From NCBI GenBank assembly GCA_031261165.1, contig JAISJU010000187.1, forward strand, positions 1-32,051: 32,051 nt of DNA. Direction: 5' to 3'. Position 1 is the first letter of the stretch, and each line of letters opens with the position of its first letter. Under the pieces are notes generated by a model, which made no database searches, had not been told where the DNA came from, and saw only the letters and a program-made list of their open reading frames with translations. The position numbers and the translations under genes were made by a program. Positions 24,101 to 32,024 of the stretch are shown here, piece after piece. The stretch comes from Prevotellaceae bacterium. Its GTDB lineage: Bacteria > Bacteroidota > Bacteroidia > Bacteroidales > Paludibacteraceae.

Positions 24101-25312
24101 ATGATAAAAATAGGAGATAAGGTGCGGTATCTGAACAGTGTCGGCGGCGGCACGGTGCAGAAATTTATCGACAAAACGATGGTTAGCGTGCTGGAAGATG
24201 ACGGTTTTGAAACGCCTGTGTTTATCAAAGAATGCGTGGTGGTGGAGGGTGTGAATGAGAAAACAAATTTTCCGTCTGCCGCCGGTAGGGGCGAAAAATC
24301 TTTCGCCCCCGTCCCTGCGCCTGCTCGCGCCGATTTGCAATCAACAGGCACGGATTACAAATCCGCACCAGCCGAAGAGATTGAAGAACTTTTTGAAGAA
24401 ACGCCCGAAGGCGAAAAACTGACCGTAGCCCTCGCATTTGTGCCGCAAGAGTTGAAGAAAATACAGGACACGGATTTTGATTTGTATTTGGTCAATGACA
24501 GCAATTACAGCCTTTATTATACCATTTCTGCGATTGGTAGGGGCGAAAAATCTTTCGCCCTTACGGCGGGCGAAAAATCTTTCGTTCCTAAGGCGGGCGA
24601 AAAATCTTTCGCCCCTACGGCAAAATTGATTGAAAGCGGACTGATTCACTTGAATACCACGCTGTTTTTAAGAGAAATCGCCAAGTCGGATTTGAATGAT
24701 TATGAGCAACTGGATGTGCAGTTCATAGCCTTCAAAGAAACGAAAACTTACGATGTAAAGCCTGCTGTAAGCCTGACCGTTAAACTGAAATTAGTCAATT
24801 TCTACAAACTGCATTCTTTTGCGGAAAACGATTATTTTGACGAAGAGGCGATGGTGCTGCCGATAATCACACAAGATACGTTGGAGTTGCCCCTGAACAT
24901 CAGTGCAGACGACTTCAACCTGCAACAAACAGCCAAAAAAGACGACACAGAAAAGAAAAAGCCCCTCGCGCCCCGCCGCCCCGCTCTCGAAAAAGTGGTG
25001 GTAGATTTGCACATTCGCGAACTGCTCGACAACACCAACGGCTTGCCCCCCGTCAGCCTCTTTGAGTACCAAATGACGAAATTCCGCGAAACCCTCGCCC
25101 TGCACAAAAACAACATCGGGCAGCAAATAGTTTTCATTCACGGCAAAGGCAACGGCGTGCTGCGCAAGGAAATTATCAAAGAAATTCACGCCAAATATCC
25201 CGCTTACAAATACCAAGATGCCTCGTTCCGCGAGTATGGTTTTGGGGCAACGATGATAACCATTCGGCAAGATATTTTTAAAAACAGACAAAAAAATGAA
25301 GAAATAGTATAA
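24101..25312 (+). CDS. DUF2027 and Smr-domain protein with repeat-derived linkers
   Basis: A 403-residue protein. The N-terminal ~50 residues (KIGDKVRYLNSVGGGTVQKF) form the small barrel of DUF2027; the centre (LDVQFIAFKE, VKLKLVNFYKLHS) is the second DUF2027 part. The C-terminal Smr domain has VVDLHIRELLDNTNG and FIHGKGNGVLRKEI, the LHxR and HGKGxGxLR motifs linked to nucleic-acid binding or nicking and to ribosome rescue. Three repeat-derived segments lie in the linkers: GRGEKSFAPVPAPA near 61-74, GTDYKSAPA at 83-91, and a 9-residue tandem GEKSFALTA / GEKSFVPKA / GEKSFAPTA near 147-174. The domains themselves appear intact. Confidence 0.88.
   Translation: MIKIGDKVRYLNSVGGGTVQKFIDKTMVSVLEDDGFETPVFIKECVVVEGVNEKTNFPSAAGRGEKSFAPVPAPARADLQSTGTDYKSAPAEEIEELFEETPEGEKLTVALAFVPQELKKIQDTDFDLYLVNDSNYSLYYTISAIGRGEKSFALTAGEKSFVPKAGEKSFAPTAKLIESGLIHLNTTLFLREIAKSDLNDYEQLDVQFIAFKETKTYDVKPAVSLTVKLKLVNFYKLHSFAENDYFDEEAMVLPIITQDTLELPLNISADDFNLQQTAKKDDTEKKKPLAPRRPALEKVVVDLHIRELLDNTNGLPPVSLFEYQMTKFRETLALHKNNIGQQIVFIHGKGNGVLRKEIIKEIHAKYPAYKYQDASFREYGFGATMITIRQDIFKNRQKNEEIV
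24288..24309. repeat. GGGGCGAAA palindrome in the Smr gene, copy 1
   Basis: Arms GGGGCGAAA and TTTCGCCCC around AATC, preceded by GGTA. It is read in frame as GEKSFAP. The same unit recurs as an array at 24541-24614. Confidence 0.85.
24347..24373. repeat. CGGATTACAAATCCG palindrome in the Smr gene, encoding GTDYKSAPA
   Basis: Hairpin arms CGGATT (24351-24356) and AATCCG (24360-24365). It matches 24 of 27 bases of the queA element at 22969-22995 and is translated in the same frame. A diverged half copy (CGATTTGCAATC, 24331-24342) lies just upstream. Confidence 0.85.
24541..24614. repeat. 27-nt-period array of GGGCGAAA palindromes in the Smr gene
   Basis: Three units start at 24541, 24568 and 24595, exactly 27 bases apart. 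Each carries GGGCGAAAAATCTTTCG with TTTCGCCC-type right arms; the middle unit is degenerate (TTCGTTCC). The array begins with GTAGGGGC and ends with GCCCCTAC, so the whole block is itself flanked by inverted ends. Confidence 0.88.
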
Positions 25313-25332
25313 AATATTAAAATCATACAGTT

Positions 25333-26136
25333 ATGAAAAAGATGACATTTATATTAATTTTGTTGCTACCAATAAATTATTTATTTGCTCAAAATTTGTC
25401 TGAATCTGAAAAATTAGATTCTATTCTTGCAGAAGCCACAGTTTTATTTCAATACGAAAAAGCGGCGTGGATTTCAACAGATTTATTGTATGAAGATGCT
25501 CCTTTGGCAGAGATATCAAATGGATATTTTACATATCAGGCTAATAACAAAACAATTACAATGATATTGAGCGTAGATAGGAAACGTTGTGTTGCAGAAT
25601 ATTTTTATGGAAATAATTTTTCAATGCCGGATTCTATTAATAAAAACGAAAGAGAATTTACAGAACGAGAGAGAAACTTAATCACTATTTTTGATGAATT
25701 GTTGAAAAAAATAAATCATTCAAATGATTATGGTATTGAAGTGCCATACAAATATAGTTATAATTCAAATTTAATTCCTTCCGAGAATGGTTTTAAATTT
25801 TATCTTATAATGGGAACTTCCCAATCAAATGTTATTCCAATAGGAAATGATTATGTGTTTTATACCGACAAAGAAGGTAATATCCTTTCGTGGCAAAAAT
25901 TTCATTCACGTTTACTTCCAATACAAACTCAAATAAAAGGTGAAAAAGTGATAAGTGTCACTCATTCGCATTTAGAACAGACACCTTATATTACAGCAAC
26001 TGAAATAGCAACTTTTATGCTTTATGCTCCACTTTATGATATGAATTCATTTGAAGTTTTATCTACGGTGTTAAATAAAAATTTCAAATACCATTTAAAC
26101 ACACATAAAATAACAACACTAACACTGCAAAAATAA
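25333..26136 (+). CDS. Secreted protein, unknown function
   Basis: A 267-residue protein with a signal peptide (MKKMTFILILLLPINYLFA, probably cut before QNLSES). No family is recognised. The mature part is beta-rich with many aromatic residues; it contains GYFTYQANNKTITMILSVD and, later, DYVFYTDKEGNILSWQKFH followed by VISVTHSHLEQTPYITATEI, a pattern like export-associated hypothetical proteins of Bacteroidetes. It is clearly more AT-rich than the Smr and hisS genes on either side and has no promoter of its own that can be seen, so it may be read from the Smr promoter. Likely acquired cargo. Confidence 0.7.
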   Translation: MKKMTFILILLLPINYLFAQNLSESEKLDSILAEATVLFQYEKAAWISTDLLYEDAPLAEISNGYFTYQANNKTITMILSVDRKRCVAEYFYGNNFSMPDSINKNEREFTERERNLITIFDELLKKINHSNDYGIEVPYKYSYNSNLIPSENGFKFYLIMGTSQSNVIPIGNDYVFYTDKEGNILSWQKFHSRLLPIQTQIKGEKVISVTHSHLEQTPYITATEIATFMLYAPLYDMNSFEVLSTVLNKNFKYHLNTHKITTLTLQK

Positions 26137-26148
26137 ATCAACAACGAT

Positions 26149-27510
26149 ATGCAAAAACCCGCAATACCCAAAGGAACACGCGACTTTTCGCCCGAAGAAA
26201 TGGCGAAACGCAACTATATTTTTGACACGATACGCGAGGTGTATCGCCTCTATGGCTTTCAGCAAATCGAAACGCCTGCAATAGAAAATCTTTCTACATT
26301 GATGGGGAAATATGGCGAAGAAGGCGATAAATTATTATTCAAAATATTAAATTCCGGCAATTTTGTCGAAAGCCTGCAAGAGGTGGATTTGAAAACAGAA
26401 AGCATCGGAAAAGTAACCACTCAAATATCCGAAAAAGGCTTGCGCTACGACCTCACCGTGCCTTTTGCGCGTTTCGTGGTGATGAACAGGGACAAAATCA
26501 CTTTCCCCTTCAAGCGTTACCAAATTCAACCTGTGTGGCGTGCCGACCGACCGCAAAAAGGCAGATACAGAGAGTTTTACCAATGCGATGCAGACATTGT
26601 GGGCAGCGATTCATTGCTCAATGAAGTGGAATTGATACAAATCATTGACGAAGTGTTTAATCGCCTGAAAGTGCGCGTTTGTATCAAAATCAACAACCGT
26701 AAAATCCTCAGCGGCATTGCCGAAGTGATTGGCGAAACGGAACGTATCACGGACATCACCGTTGCCATCGACAAATTTGAGAAAATCGGCTTGGAAAAAG
26801 TGAATGAGGAATTGGCTACCAAAGGCATTTCGGCAGAGGCAATAGAAAAATTGCAACCGATAATTCTTTTGCAGGGCAATAATGCGGAGAAACTTTCTTC
26901 ATTAAAAAATATTCTGGAAACTTCCGAAATCGGACAAAAAGGCATTGCGGAAATCGAATATATTTTCCGATATGTTGAACGGTTGAACGTTTCTTCAACG
27001 GTGGAACTTGATTTGACGCTTGCACGCGGGCTGAATTATTACACTGGTGCCATTCTCGAAGTGAAAGCCCTTGATGTGCAAATCGGCAGCATCACCGGCG
27101 GCGGGCGGTACGACAACTTGACAGGCGTATTTGGTTTGCAGGGCGTGAGCGGCGTGGGCATTTCCTTTGGCGCGGACAGAATTTATGACGTACTCAACCA
27201 GCTTGATTTGTACCCCGAAAGCGCGGCTGCGGCAACGCAAGTGCTGTTCGTCAATTTCGGCGAAAAAGAAACCGAGTATTGCCTGCCGATGCTCAAAGAT
27301 TTGCGCGGGCGCGGCATTTCGGCAGAAATATACCCCGAAAGCGCGAAACTGAAAAAGCAGTTTTCGTATGCTGACGACAAACGTATTCCCTTTGTGGCGA
27401 TTGCGGGCGAAAACGAAATCTTGGCAGGAAAAATCACGATTAAAAATATGCTGACGGGAGAACAAAAATTGGTTGATAAAGATAATATTGCAAATGTAAC
27501 ACGTTTTTAA
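26149..27510 (+). CDS. hisS: Histidyl-tRNA synthetase
   Basis: A 453-residue class II synthetase charging tRNA-His. Motif 1 region: [19 protein letters not shown]. The segment [13 protein letters not shown] precedes motif 2, [20 protein letters not shown]. The histidine-specific [15 protein letters not shown] and motif 3, [15 protein letters not shown], follow. The C-terminal anticodon-binding domain ([18 protein letters not shown] onward) is complete. The last codons, NVTRF and TAA, fall inside a perfect 34-bp palindrome shared with the convergent ackA gene; the two stop codons overlap. It follows the secreted-protein gene by 12 bases. Confidence 0.97.
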   Translation: MQKPAIPKGTRDFSPEEMAKRNYIFDTIREVYRLYGFQQIETPAIENLSTLMGKYGEEGDKLLFKILNSGNFVESLQEVDLKTESIGKVTTQISEKGLRYDLTVPFARFVVMNRDKITFPFKRYQIQPVWRADRPQKGRYREFYQCDADIVGSDSLLNEVELIQIIDEVFNRLKVRVCIKINNRKILSGIAEVIGETERITDITVAIDKFEKIGLEKVNEELATKGISAEAIEKLQPIILLQGNNAEKLSSLKNILETSEIGQKGIAEIEYIFRYVERLNVSSTVELDLTLARGLNYYTGAILEVKALDVQIGSITGGGRYDNLTGVFGLQGVSGVGISFGADRIYDVLNQLDLYPESAAAATQVLFVNFGEKETEYCLPMLKDLRGRGISAEIYPESAKLKKQFSYADDKRIPFVAIAGENEILAGKITIKNMLTGEQKLVDKDNIANVTRF

Positions 27511-27525
27511 AAACGTGTTACATTT
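27492..27525. terminator. Perfect 34-bp palindrome forming the shared 3' end of hisS and ackA
   Basis: Two 17-base arms (27492-27508 and 27509-27525; core GTAACACGTTTTT and its complement) form a perfect palindrome. Each convergent gene ends in it with the same residues, NVTRF-stop, and the two stops share bases 27508-27509. It probably acts as a bidirectional terminator. The core recurs in the terminator at 2797-2830. Confidence 0.85.
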
Positions 27526-28709
27526 TTCAATGTGTCCTCAGCAATCATAAACTCCTCATCGGTAGGCACAACAATCACTTTCACACGGCGGCTTTTCGGG
27601 CTGATAACCGTTTCTTTGCCGCGCAAACCATCGTTTTTAGTTTCGTCTATTTCGATGTCGAAAAATTCCATATCCTTGCAGACAGCCGAGCGCGTTCCCC
27701 ACGAATTTTCGCCGATGCCACCCGTGAAAATCAAAACATCAAGTCCGCCGAGAGCCGCTGCATACGCGCCAATGTATTTCTTTATGCGGTAGGCAAACAC
27801 CTCCAATGCCGTTTGCGCCTGCAAGTTGCCTTCGGAGGCGGCTTTTTCCAAGTCGCGCATATCAGACGACGCTTCGCTCAGCCCAAGCAAACCGCTTTGC
27901 TTATTAAGCAAGTCGGAGGCGGCTTTTGTGTCCAAATTTTCTTTGTCCATCAAATACGTGGCTGCGCCGATGTCCAAGTCGCCGCAACGCGTACCCATCA
28001 GCAGCCCCTCGATGGGCGTAAAACCGAGCGAGGTGTCAATAACTTTACCGTACGCGATTGCTGTTGCCGATGCACCGTTGCCGATGTGCAGCGAAATGAT
28101 TTTTTGCGTTTCGTACTTGACATTTAATATCTCGCAGGCGCGGCGGGAAACGTAGCGGTGGCTCGTACCGTGAAAACCGTAGCGGCGAATGCCGTACTTT
28201 TTATATAATGTATAAGGAATGCCGTAGAGATAGGCGTGCGGGGGCATTGTTTGGTGAAAAGTCGTGTCGAACACCGCCACCTGCGGCACGCCCGGAATGA
28301 GTTTTGCCATTGCGCGGATACCCGCCAGATTGGGCGGATTGTGCAGCGGAGCAATGTCGATGCACGCCTCAATATTTTTAATGACTTCATCGGTTATCAG
28401 TACGCTCTTGTTGAATTTCTCGCCGCCGTGAACAACGCGATGACCAATGGCGTTGATTTCCTGCAATGAGGAAATGCCGCCGTACTCTTTGCTTGTCAGT
28501 GTTTCGAGGATAAAGGCGATACCCGCGCCGTGTTCCAAAATCTCTTTTTGCAGCACAATCTTTTCGCCGCTCGGGGTTTCGTGTTTGAGGAAAGAATCCG
28601 TCATTCCTACTTTTTCTACGCCGCCCTGCCCGAGCGTTGTTTTGCTATCTATGTCGAACAGTTTGTATTTTATTGACGAACTGCCGCAGTTCAGGACTAA
28701 TATTTTCAT
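27507..28709 (-). CDS. ackA: Acetate kinase
   Basis: A 400-residue ASKHA-fold kinase that converts acetyl phosphate and ADP to acetate and ATP. Signatures: [16 protein letters not shown] at the start, [13 protein letters not shown] (substrate arginine), [17 protein letters not shown] (catalytic histidine region), [11 protein letters not shown], and [11 protein letters not shown] (nucleotide site). Length is normal. Downstream of pta in the same direction, it completes the acetyl-CoA to acetate pathway. The last residues, NVTRF, come from the palindromic terminator. Confidence 0.97.
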   Translation of the reverse strand: MKILVLNCGSSSIKYKLFDIDSKTTLGQGGVEKVGMTDSFLKHETPSGEKIVLQKEILEHGAGIAFILETLTSKEYGGISSLQEINAIGHRVVHGGEKFNKSVLITDEVIKNIEACIDIAPLHNPPNLAGIRAMAKLIPGVPQVAVFDTTFHQTMPPHAYLYGIPYTLYKKYGIRRYGFHGTSHRYVSRRACEILNVKYETQKIISLHIGNGASATAIAYGKVIDTSLGFTPIEGLLMGTRCGDLDIGAATYLMDKENLDTKAASDLLNKQSGLLGLSEASSDMRDLEKAASEGNLQAQTALEVFAYRIKKYIGAYAAALGGLDVLIFTGGIGENSWGTRSAVCKDMEFFDIEIDETKNDGLRGKETVISPKSRRVKVIVVPTDEEFMIAEDTLKNVTRF

Positions 28710-28723
28710 TGTTTTTTTGATAT

Positions 28724-28795
28724 TGTCATTGCGGGCTTGACCCGCAATCCCCTATTTGTGTTTTAGGGAGATTGCGGGTCAAGCCCGCAATGACA
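28724..28795. repeat. GTCATTGCGGGC palindromic element between pta and ackA
   Basis: Perfect 26-bp arms (28724-28749 and 28770-28795; TGTCATTGCGGGCTTGACCC at the start) plus an inner CCCCTA/TAGGG pairing give an almost complete hairpin in the pta-ackA transcript. It begins four bases after the pta stop and ends 14 bases before the ackA ATG. Same family as the queA insert. Confidence 0.9.
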
Positions 28796-28799
28796 GGTG

Positions 28800-29801
28800 T
28801 TACTTACTTTGTGCTTGCGTTGCCGTGATGGCAATCATTTTAACAATATCTTCCGTTGAGCAGCCGCGCGAGAGGTCATTTACGGGTGCAGCCAAGCCCT
28901 GCAAGATGGGACCTACTGCCTCCGCGCCGCCAAGTCGTTGTACGAGTTTGTAGGCGATGTTTCCGGTTTGCAAGTCGGGTAAGACGAGTACGTTAGCCTG
29001 CCCTGCGATGGGGCTGTCGGGTGCTTTGCGCCTGCTCACTTCGGGTACAAGGGCGGCATCGGCTTGCAGTTCGCCGTCAATCAGCAAATCGGGCGCGGCT
29101 TGTCGTGCGAGTTCCGTTGCGCGTACCACTTTATCCACCAATTCGCCTTTGGCACTGCCTTTGGTGGAAAAACTTAACAGCGCAATACGCGGCTCAAACT
29201 GCGCAATGCAGCGGGCTGTTTCACCGGTGCAGACGGCTATTTGCGCCAACTCTTCGGCAGTCGGCTCGGGATTGACGGCGCAATCGGCAAAAATCAGCAA
29301 GCCGTTTTCGCCATACGAGGTGTATTTGGAAAAAACGAGCATTGCGCCCGAAACCACGCTTACGTTGGGTTTCGTCTTAATAATTTGAAACGCGGGGCGC
29401 AAGACGTTTCCGGTGGTGTTGTTCGCGCCTGCCACTTCGCCGTCCGCATCGCCGTTTTTAATCATCAGGCAGGCGAGGTAGAGCGGATTTTTGACCAACG
29501 TTTGTGCCTCTTCCGGTGTTAAACCTTTGCTTTTGCGCAGATTGTAAAGCAGGTCGGCGTATTCTTGCGCTTTCGGGTTGTCGTTGGGGTCAATAATAGT
29601 GGCTTTTTCTATGTTTTTTAAGAAAAGTCGGGCGGCTTGTGTGCGGATTTCGGCGGGATTGCCGAGCAAAATGAGATGTGCCAAACCTTCGGCAATGGCA
29701 ATGTCGGCAGCCCTGAGGGTGCGTTCTTCCGCTGCTTCGGGCAACACTATTCGTTGCAAATTAGTGCGTGCCGCAGCATAAATGTGTGTGATTAAATCCA
29801 T
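28800..29801 (-). CDS. pta: Phosphate acetyltransferase (single-domain form)
   Basis: A 333-residue enzyme that converts acetyl-CoA and phosphate to acetyl phosphate, the substrate of AckA. It is the short catalytic-domain type, without the N-terminal DRTGG region of enteric Pta. Visible features: [19 protein letters not shown] near the start, [20 protein letters not shown] in the middle, [15 protein letters not shown], and [20 protein letters not shown], then [19 protein letters not shown] near the end. It is the first gene of the pta-ackA unit and has its own consensus promoter with an overlapping inverted repeat. Confidence 0.96.
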   Translation of the reverse strand: MDLITHIYAAARTNLQRIVLPEAAEERTLRAADIAIAEGLAHLILLGNPAEIRTQAARLFLKNIEKATIIDPNDNPKAQEYADLLYNLRKSKGLTPEEAQTLVKNPLYLACLMIKNGDADGEVAGANNTTGNVLRPAFQIIKTKPNVSVVSGAMLVFSKYTSYGENGLLIFADCAVNPEPTAEELAQIAVCTGETARCIAQFEPRIALLSFSTKGSAKGELVDKVVRATELARQAAPDLLIDGELQADAALVPEVSRRKAPDSPIAGQANVLVLPDLQTGNIAYKLVQRLGGAEAVGPILQGLAAPVNDLSRGCSTEDIVKMIAITATQAQSK

Positions 29802-29825
29802 TTTTTTGTTTTATTTTTTATGCTG

Positions 29826-29855
29826 CAAAGGTAATACATAAAAATAAAATTGCAA
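29826..29855 (-). promoter_or_regulatory. Promoter of pta-ackA
   Basis: On the minus strand, TTG (29853-29855), 19 bases, then TACCTTTG (29826-29833). The -33 box lies inside the left arm of the inverted repeat 29842-29877. Confidence 0.7.
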
Positions 29856-29877
29856 TGTAGAGATTGCAATTTTATTT
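29842..29877. promoter_or_regulatory. 15-bp inverted repeat over the pta promoter -33 region
   Basis: AAATAAAATTGCAAT (29842-29856) and its exact reverse complement (29863-29877) flank GTAGAG. It covers the -33 box and the region upstream, where a dimeric regulator could bind. Alternatively it is a terminator or a decayed repeat; no gene points into it from the left. Confidence 0.5.
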
Positions 29878-30009
29878 ATTTTTTATCAAGTCAATATTAC
29901 AAAATAAAGAAATACTTGTTCGCTTGCTTTCAGAAATTTGTATCTTTGCCATCGAAAACAACCTAAAAAAAGAGAAGAAAACGCCGAAACGCTATAAAAT
30001 TCACAAATA

Positions 30010-30213
30010 GTGAAAGAGGTTGATTGCGCAGAAAAGTTTTTATCGAAAGAGGAATTGATAGCCGGTTTTCAACGAAACAAGTCGGAGTGTGTGCCTGTGC
30101 GGATATATATAATAACACCCTCATATTCAGGCAAATCACTTTCTACCGATTGCCATAAAAGAATCCAATCATCTTCAAGATGTGAATCCCAAGTAATTAT
30201 TTTTTTTGAATAA
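30010..30213 (+). pseudogene. Possible 5' remnant of a gene cut by the toxin-antitoxin locus
   Basis: A promoter-like TATCTTTG (29941-29948; TTG 22 bases upstream) precedes a GTG-started frame beginning VKEVDCAEKFLSKEELIAGF, which reads like a natural protein N-terminus. After about 30 codons it runs antisense through the 3' end of the toxin gene and loses coding character. It may be the head of a gene truncated when the toxin-antitoxin pair arrived. It could also be chance; no family is recognised. Confidence 0.25.
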
Positions 30214-30368
30214 CCGCTTAATGGGTGTGTTTTATACTTATCTACCGGCAATGTACCGGTTTCTTCAAGTAATTTCATTGCATTACGCAAAGTATCAATG
30301 TCATAATTACGTCTGTTGATTAACTTGACATCTTTTTTAAATTGTCCTGTTTTTCTGCTTTCGTACAT
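30069..30368 (-). CDS. YafQ-type mRNA interferase toxin
   Basis: A 99-residue RelE-superfamily toxin of the YafQ branch, which cuts mRNA on the ribosome. The catalytic pattern of YafQ is present: a histidine in KTHPLSGYSKK, then SHLEDDW (H, then D and W four and five residues later), and the final THSDLF (H and F four apart). The N-terminus KTGQFKKDVKLINRR is typical. The ATG at 30368 lies four bases after the antitoxin stop; longer frames overlap the antitoxin gene. Confidence 0.88.
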   Translation of the reverse strand: MYESRKTGQFKKDVKLINRRNYDIDTLRNAMKLLEETGTLPVDKYKTHPLSGYSKKIITWDSHLEDDWILLWQSVESDLPEYEGVIIYIRTGTHSDLFR

Positions 30369-30372
30369 ATTT

Positions 30373-30615
30373 TTATTTAAAACAGTCTGATAATAAATCA
30401 TCTACAGAATTGAATGATTGCAAGCGGTTATAATTGCCTGCCTCTCTTATTGCATCTTTTGTTCTTTCATTTGGAATATCCGTTACCGGAAATTCTAACA
30501 TTCTCTCCTTAAACATATCACGCAATAAAGAACCATACTTCGGATAACTGAATGTTATACTTTTCGGTTTGCCGGTGTATGTTTTTTCTACTGTTATACC
30601 TGCTACTCGTGCCAT
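30373..30615 (-). CDS. Antitoxin partner of the YafQ-type toxin
   Basis: An 80-residue protein just upstream of the toxin, separated from its ATG by four bases. It starts MARVAGITVEKTYTGKPKSI, a beta-strand-rich stretch, and ends with a helical, toxin-wrapping tail (NYNRLQSFNSVDDLLSDCF). It is not a clear RelB/DinJ relative by eye, but size, order and spacing fit a type II antitoxin, which neutralises the toxin and represses the shared promoter. A consensus promoter lies at 30643. Confidence 0.75.
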   Translation of the reverse strand: MARVAGITVEKTYTGKPKSITFSYPKYGSLLRDMFKERMLEFPVTDIPNERTKDAIREAGNYNRLQSFNSVDDLLSDCFK

Positions 30616-30642
30616 AATTTTTGGTGTGTTAAAATAATGCTA

Positions 30643-30674
30643 CAAAGATACTGAAACATTTGTTACTGTCCAAA
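30643..30674 (-). promoter_or_regulatory. Promoter of the toxin-antitoxin pair
   Basis: On the minus strand, TTTG (30671-30674), 20 bases, then TATCTTTG (30643-30650), a full consensus match 27 bases before the antitoxin ATG. Confidence 0.7.
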
Positions 30675-30698
30675 CAGAAAAAATAAAAAAAATCTTTA

Positions 30699-31868
30699 TT
30701 ACAGTTTCCGGTTTTTCGGCAAAATTATTCGGAAAGTAGTTCCCTGATTGATTTCCGAATGTTTCACAAAAATCTTCCCGCCGTGATATTCTTCCACTAT
30801 GCGCTTGACGAGCGACAACCCAAGTCCCCAACCGCGTTTTTTGGTGGTAAACCCGGGATTGAAAATCGTTTTTTGTTTCGATTTGACAATGCCTTTGCCG
30901 GTGTCGCGCACGTCTATGAAGACGTTGTTCGTGTGTTCCGTTACCGTGATGTCGATTTCGCCTGTGCCGTCCATTGCGTCAATGGCATTTTTGCAGAGAT
31001 TTTCGATAACCCACTCAAACAGAGATATGTTGAGCGGTAAAATAATTTCTTCTTCGGGCAGGCGGCAGTCGATTTTCACTTTGTTGGATGTGCGGTTTCG
31101 GATATAATTCGCGGCGTTTTGCAGCACATCGCCCAGTCGTTGCGGCTCAATGTCGGGTTGCGAGCCGATTTTGGAAAAACGCTCGGCAATGGTGCGCAGG
31201 CGATTGACATCTTCGCTCATTGTGTCAAGCAGGCGTGGCTCTATCTGCTTGTTTTTCAGTATTTCTACCCACGCGAGCAATGACGAAATGGGGGTGCCGA
31301 GTTGATGCGCCGTTTCGCGCGACAAGCCCACCCACACTTGATTTTGTTCCGCCTTTTTGGTGCTTAGCAGGGCATACAGCACAATGACACAAAAGGCGAT
31401 GATTATCAGCAGTTGAATATAGGGAAAATAGGACAGTTCTGTGAGCAGCAGCGAGTTTTCGTAATAAAAATACTGTTTCCCATAGGAGGCGATGTTGATT
31501 TCGATGGGTGGATTTTGCGCTTTGAACTCTTGTACTTTTTCTTTAAAAAATCGGTCTTTGTCTTTTCCGTGAAATTCTATATTTCTGTAATCAATCAGGT
31601 TGTCGTTCTCGTCAATGATGATGACGGGGATTGTGGTGTTGTTCTCTATGACGCGCAGGGCGAGCGAAATATCCTGTTCGGGCGTTGCCTCCACGATGTA
31701 GCGCGTTGCCTCCGCAAGGAACTCCATACGGCGTTTTTCTTCTAACGACAGTTTGTTTGCCAAACGGTTGGTGAAATACATTGACGAAGAAACGATAACC
31801 GCCAACACAATCATAAAGATGATGTTCAGGTGGTTTCGGCGGGAATAAATGTCGCGGGGTGTTTTCAT
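30699..31868 (-). CDS. Membrane sensor histidine kinase
   Basis: A 389-residue sensor kinase. One N-terminal membrane helix (NIIFMIVLAVIVSSSMYF), an extracytoplasmic sensor of about 120 residues (with TIPVIIIDENDNLIDYRNIE) and a second helix (IQLLIIIAFCVIVLYALL) lead to the kinase core. The phosphorylated histidine is H188 in SRETAHQLGTPISSLLAW. The N box is ENLCKNAIDAMDG, G1 is DTGKGI, and G2 is GWGLGLSLVKRIVEEYHGG. No HAMP domain is obvious. The ATG at 31868 gives MKTPRDIYSRR; an earlier TTG-started frame lacks support. No response regulator is within the window, so its partner may lie further downstream or elsewhere. Confidence 0.92.
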   Translation of the reverse strand: MKTPRDIYSRRNHLNIIFMIVLAVIVSSSMYFTNRLANKLSLEEKRRMEFLAEATRYIVEATPEQDISLALRVIENNTTIPVIIIDENDNLIDYRNIEFHGKDKDRFFKEKVQEFKAQNPPIEINIASYGKQYFYYENSLLLTELSYFPYIQLLIIIAFCVIVLYALLSTKKAEQNQVWVGLSRETAHQLGTPISSLLAWVEILKNKQIEPRLLDTMSEDVNRLRTIAERFSKIGSQPDIEPQRLGDVLQNAANYIRNRTSNKVKIDCRLPEEEIILPLNISLFEWVIENLCKNAIDAMDGTGEIDITVTEHTNNVFIDVRDTGKGIVKSKQKTIFNPGFTTKKRGWGLGLSLVKRIVEEYHGGKIFVKHSEINQGTTFRIILPKNRKL

Positions 31869-31920
31869 TTTCTTGTTGCTTAAAATTTTAGAACGTAAAA
31901 ATACAAAGATTATTGCTTTT

Positions 31921-32024
31921 AGCACGCAAATAACGCAGATTTTTAAGATTTTCGCAGATTTCTTCTGTTGGCGCGGATTTGTAATCAGGAGTGTTCGGAA
32001 GATTATTTTTAGGCACAGAGTGCC
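31921..32024. repeat. Mosaic of intergenic repeat fragments
   Basis: Upstream of the kinase gene lie a CGCAGATTT direct repeat (two copies in 31934-31961), a half copy of the queA/Smr element (GGCGCGGATTTGTAATC, 31970-31986), and a GGCAC-AGA-GTGCC hairpin (32012-32024). No gene was found in 31869-32051. Confidence 0.5.

Noticed and set aside
24541..24614. Regular 27-nt repeats that could suggest a CRISPR array
   Set aside because: Units are directly adjacent without unique spacers, are translated in frame, and no cas genes are near.
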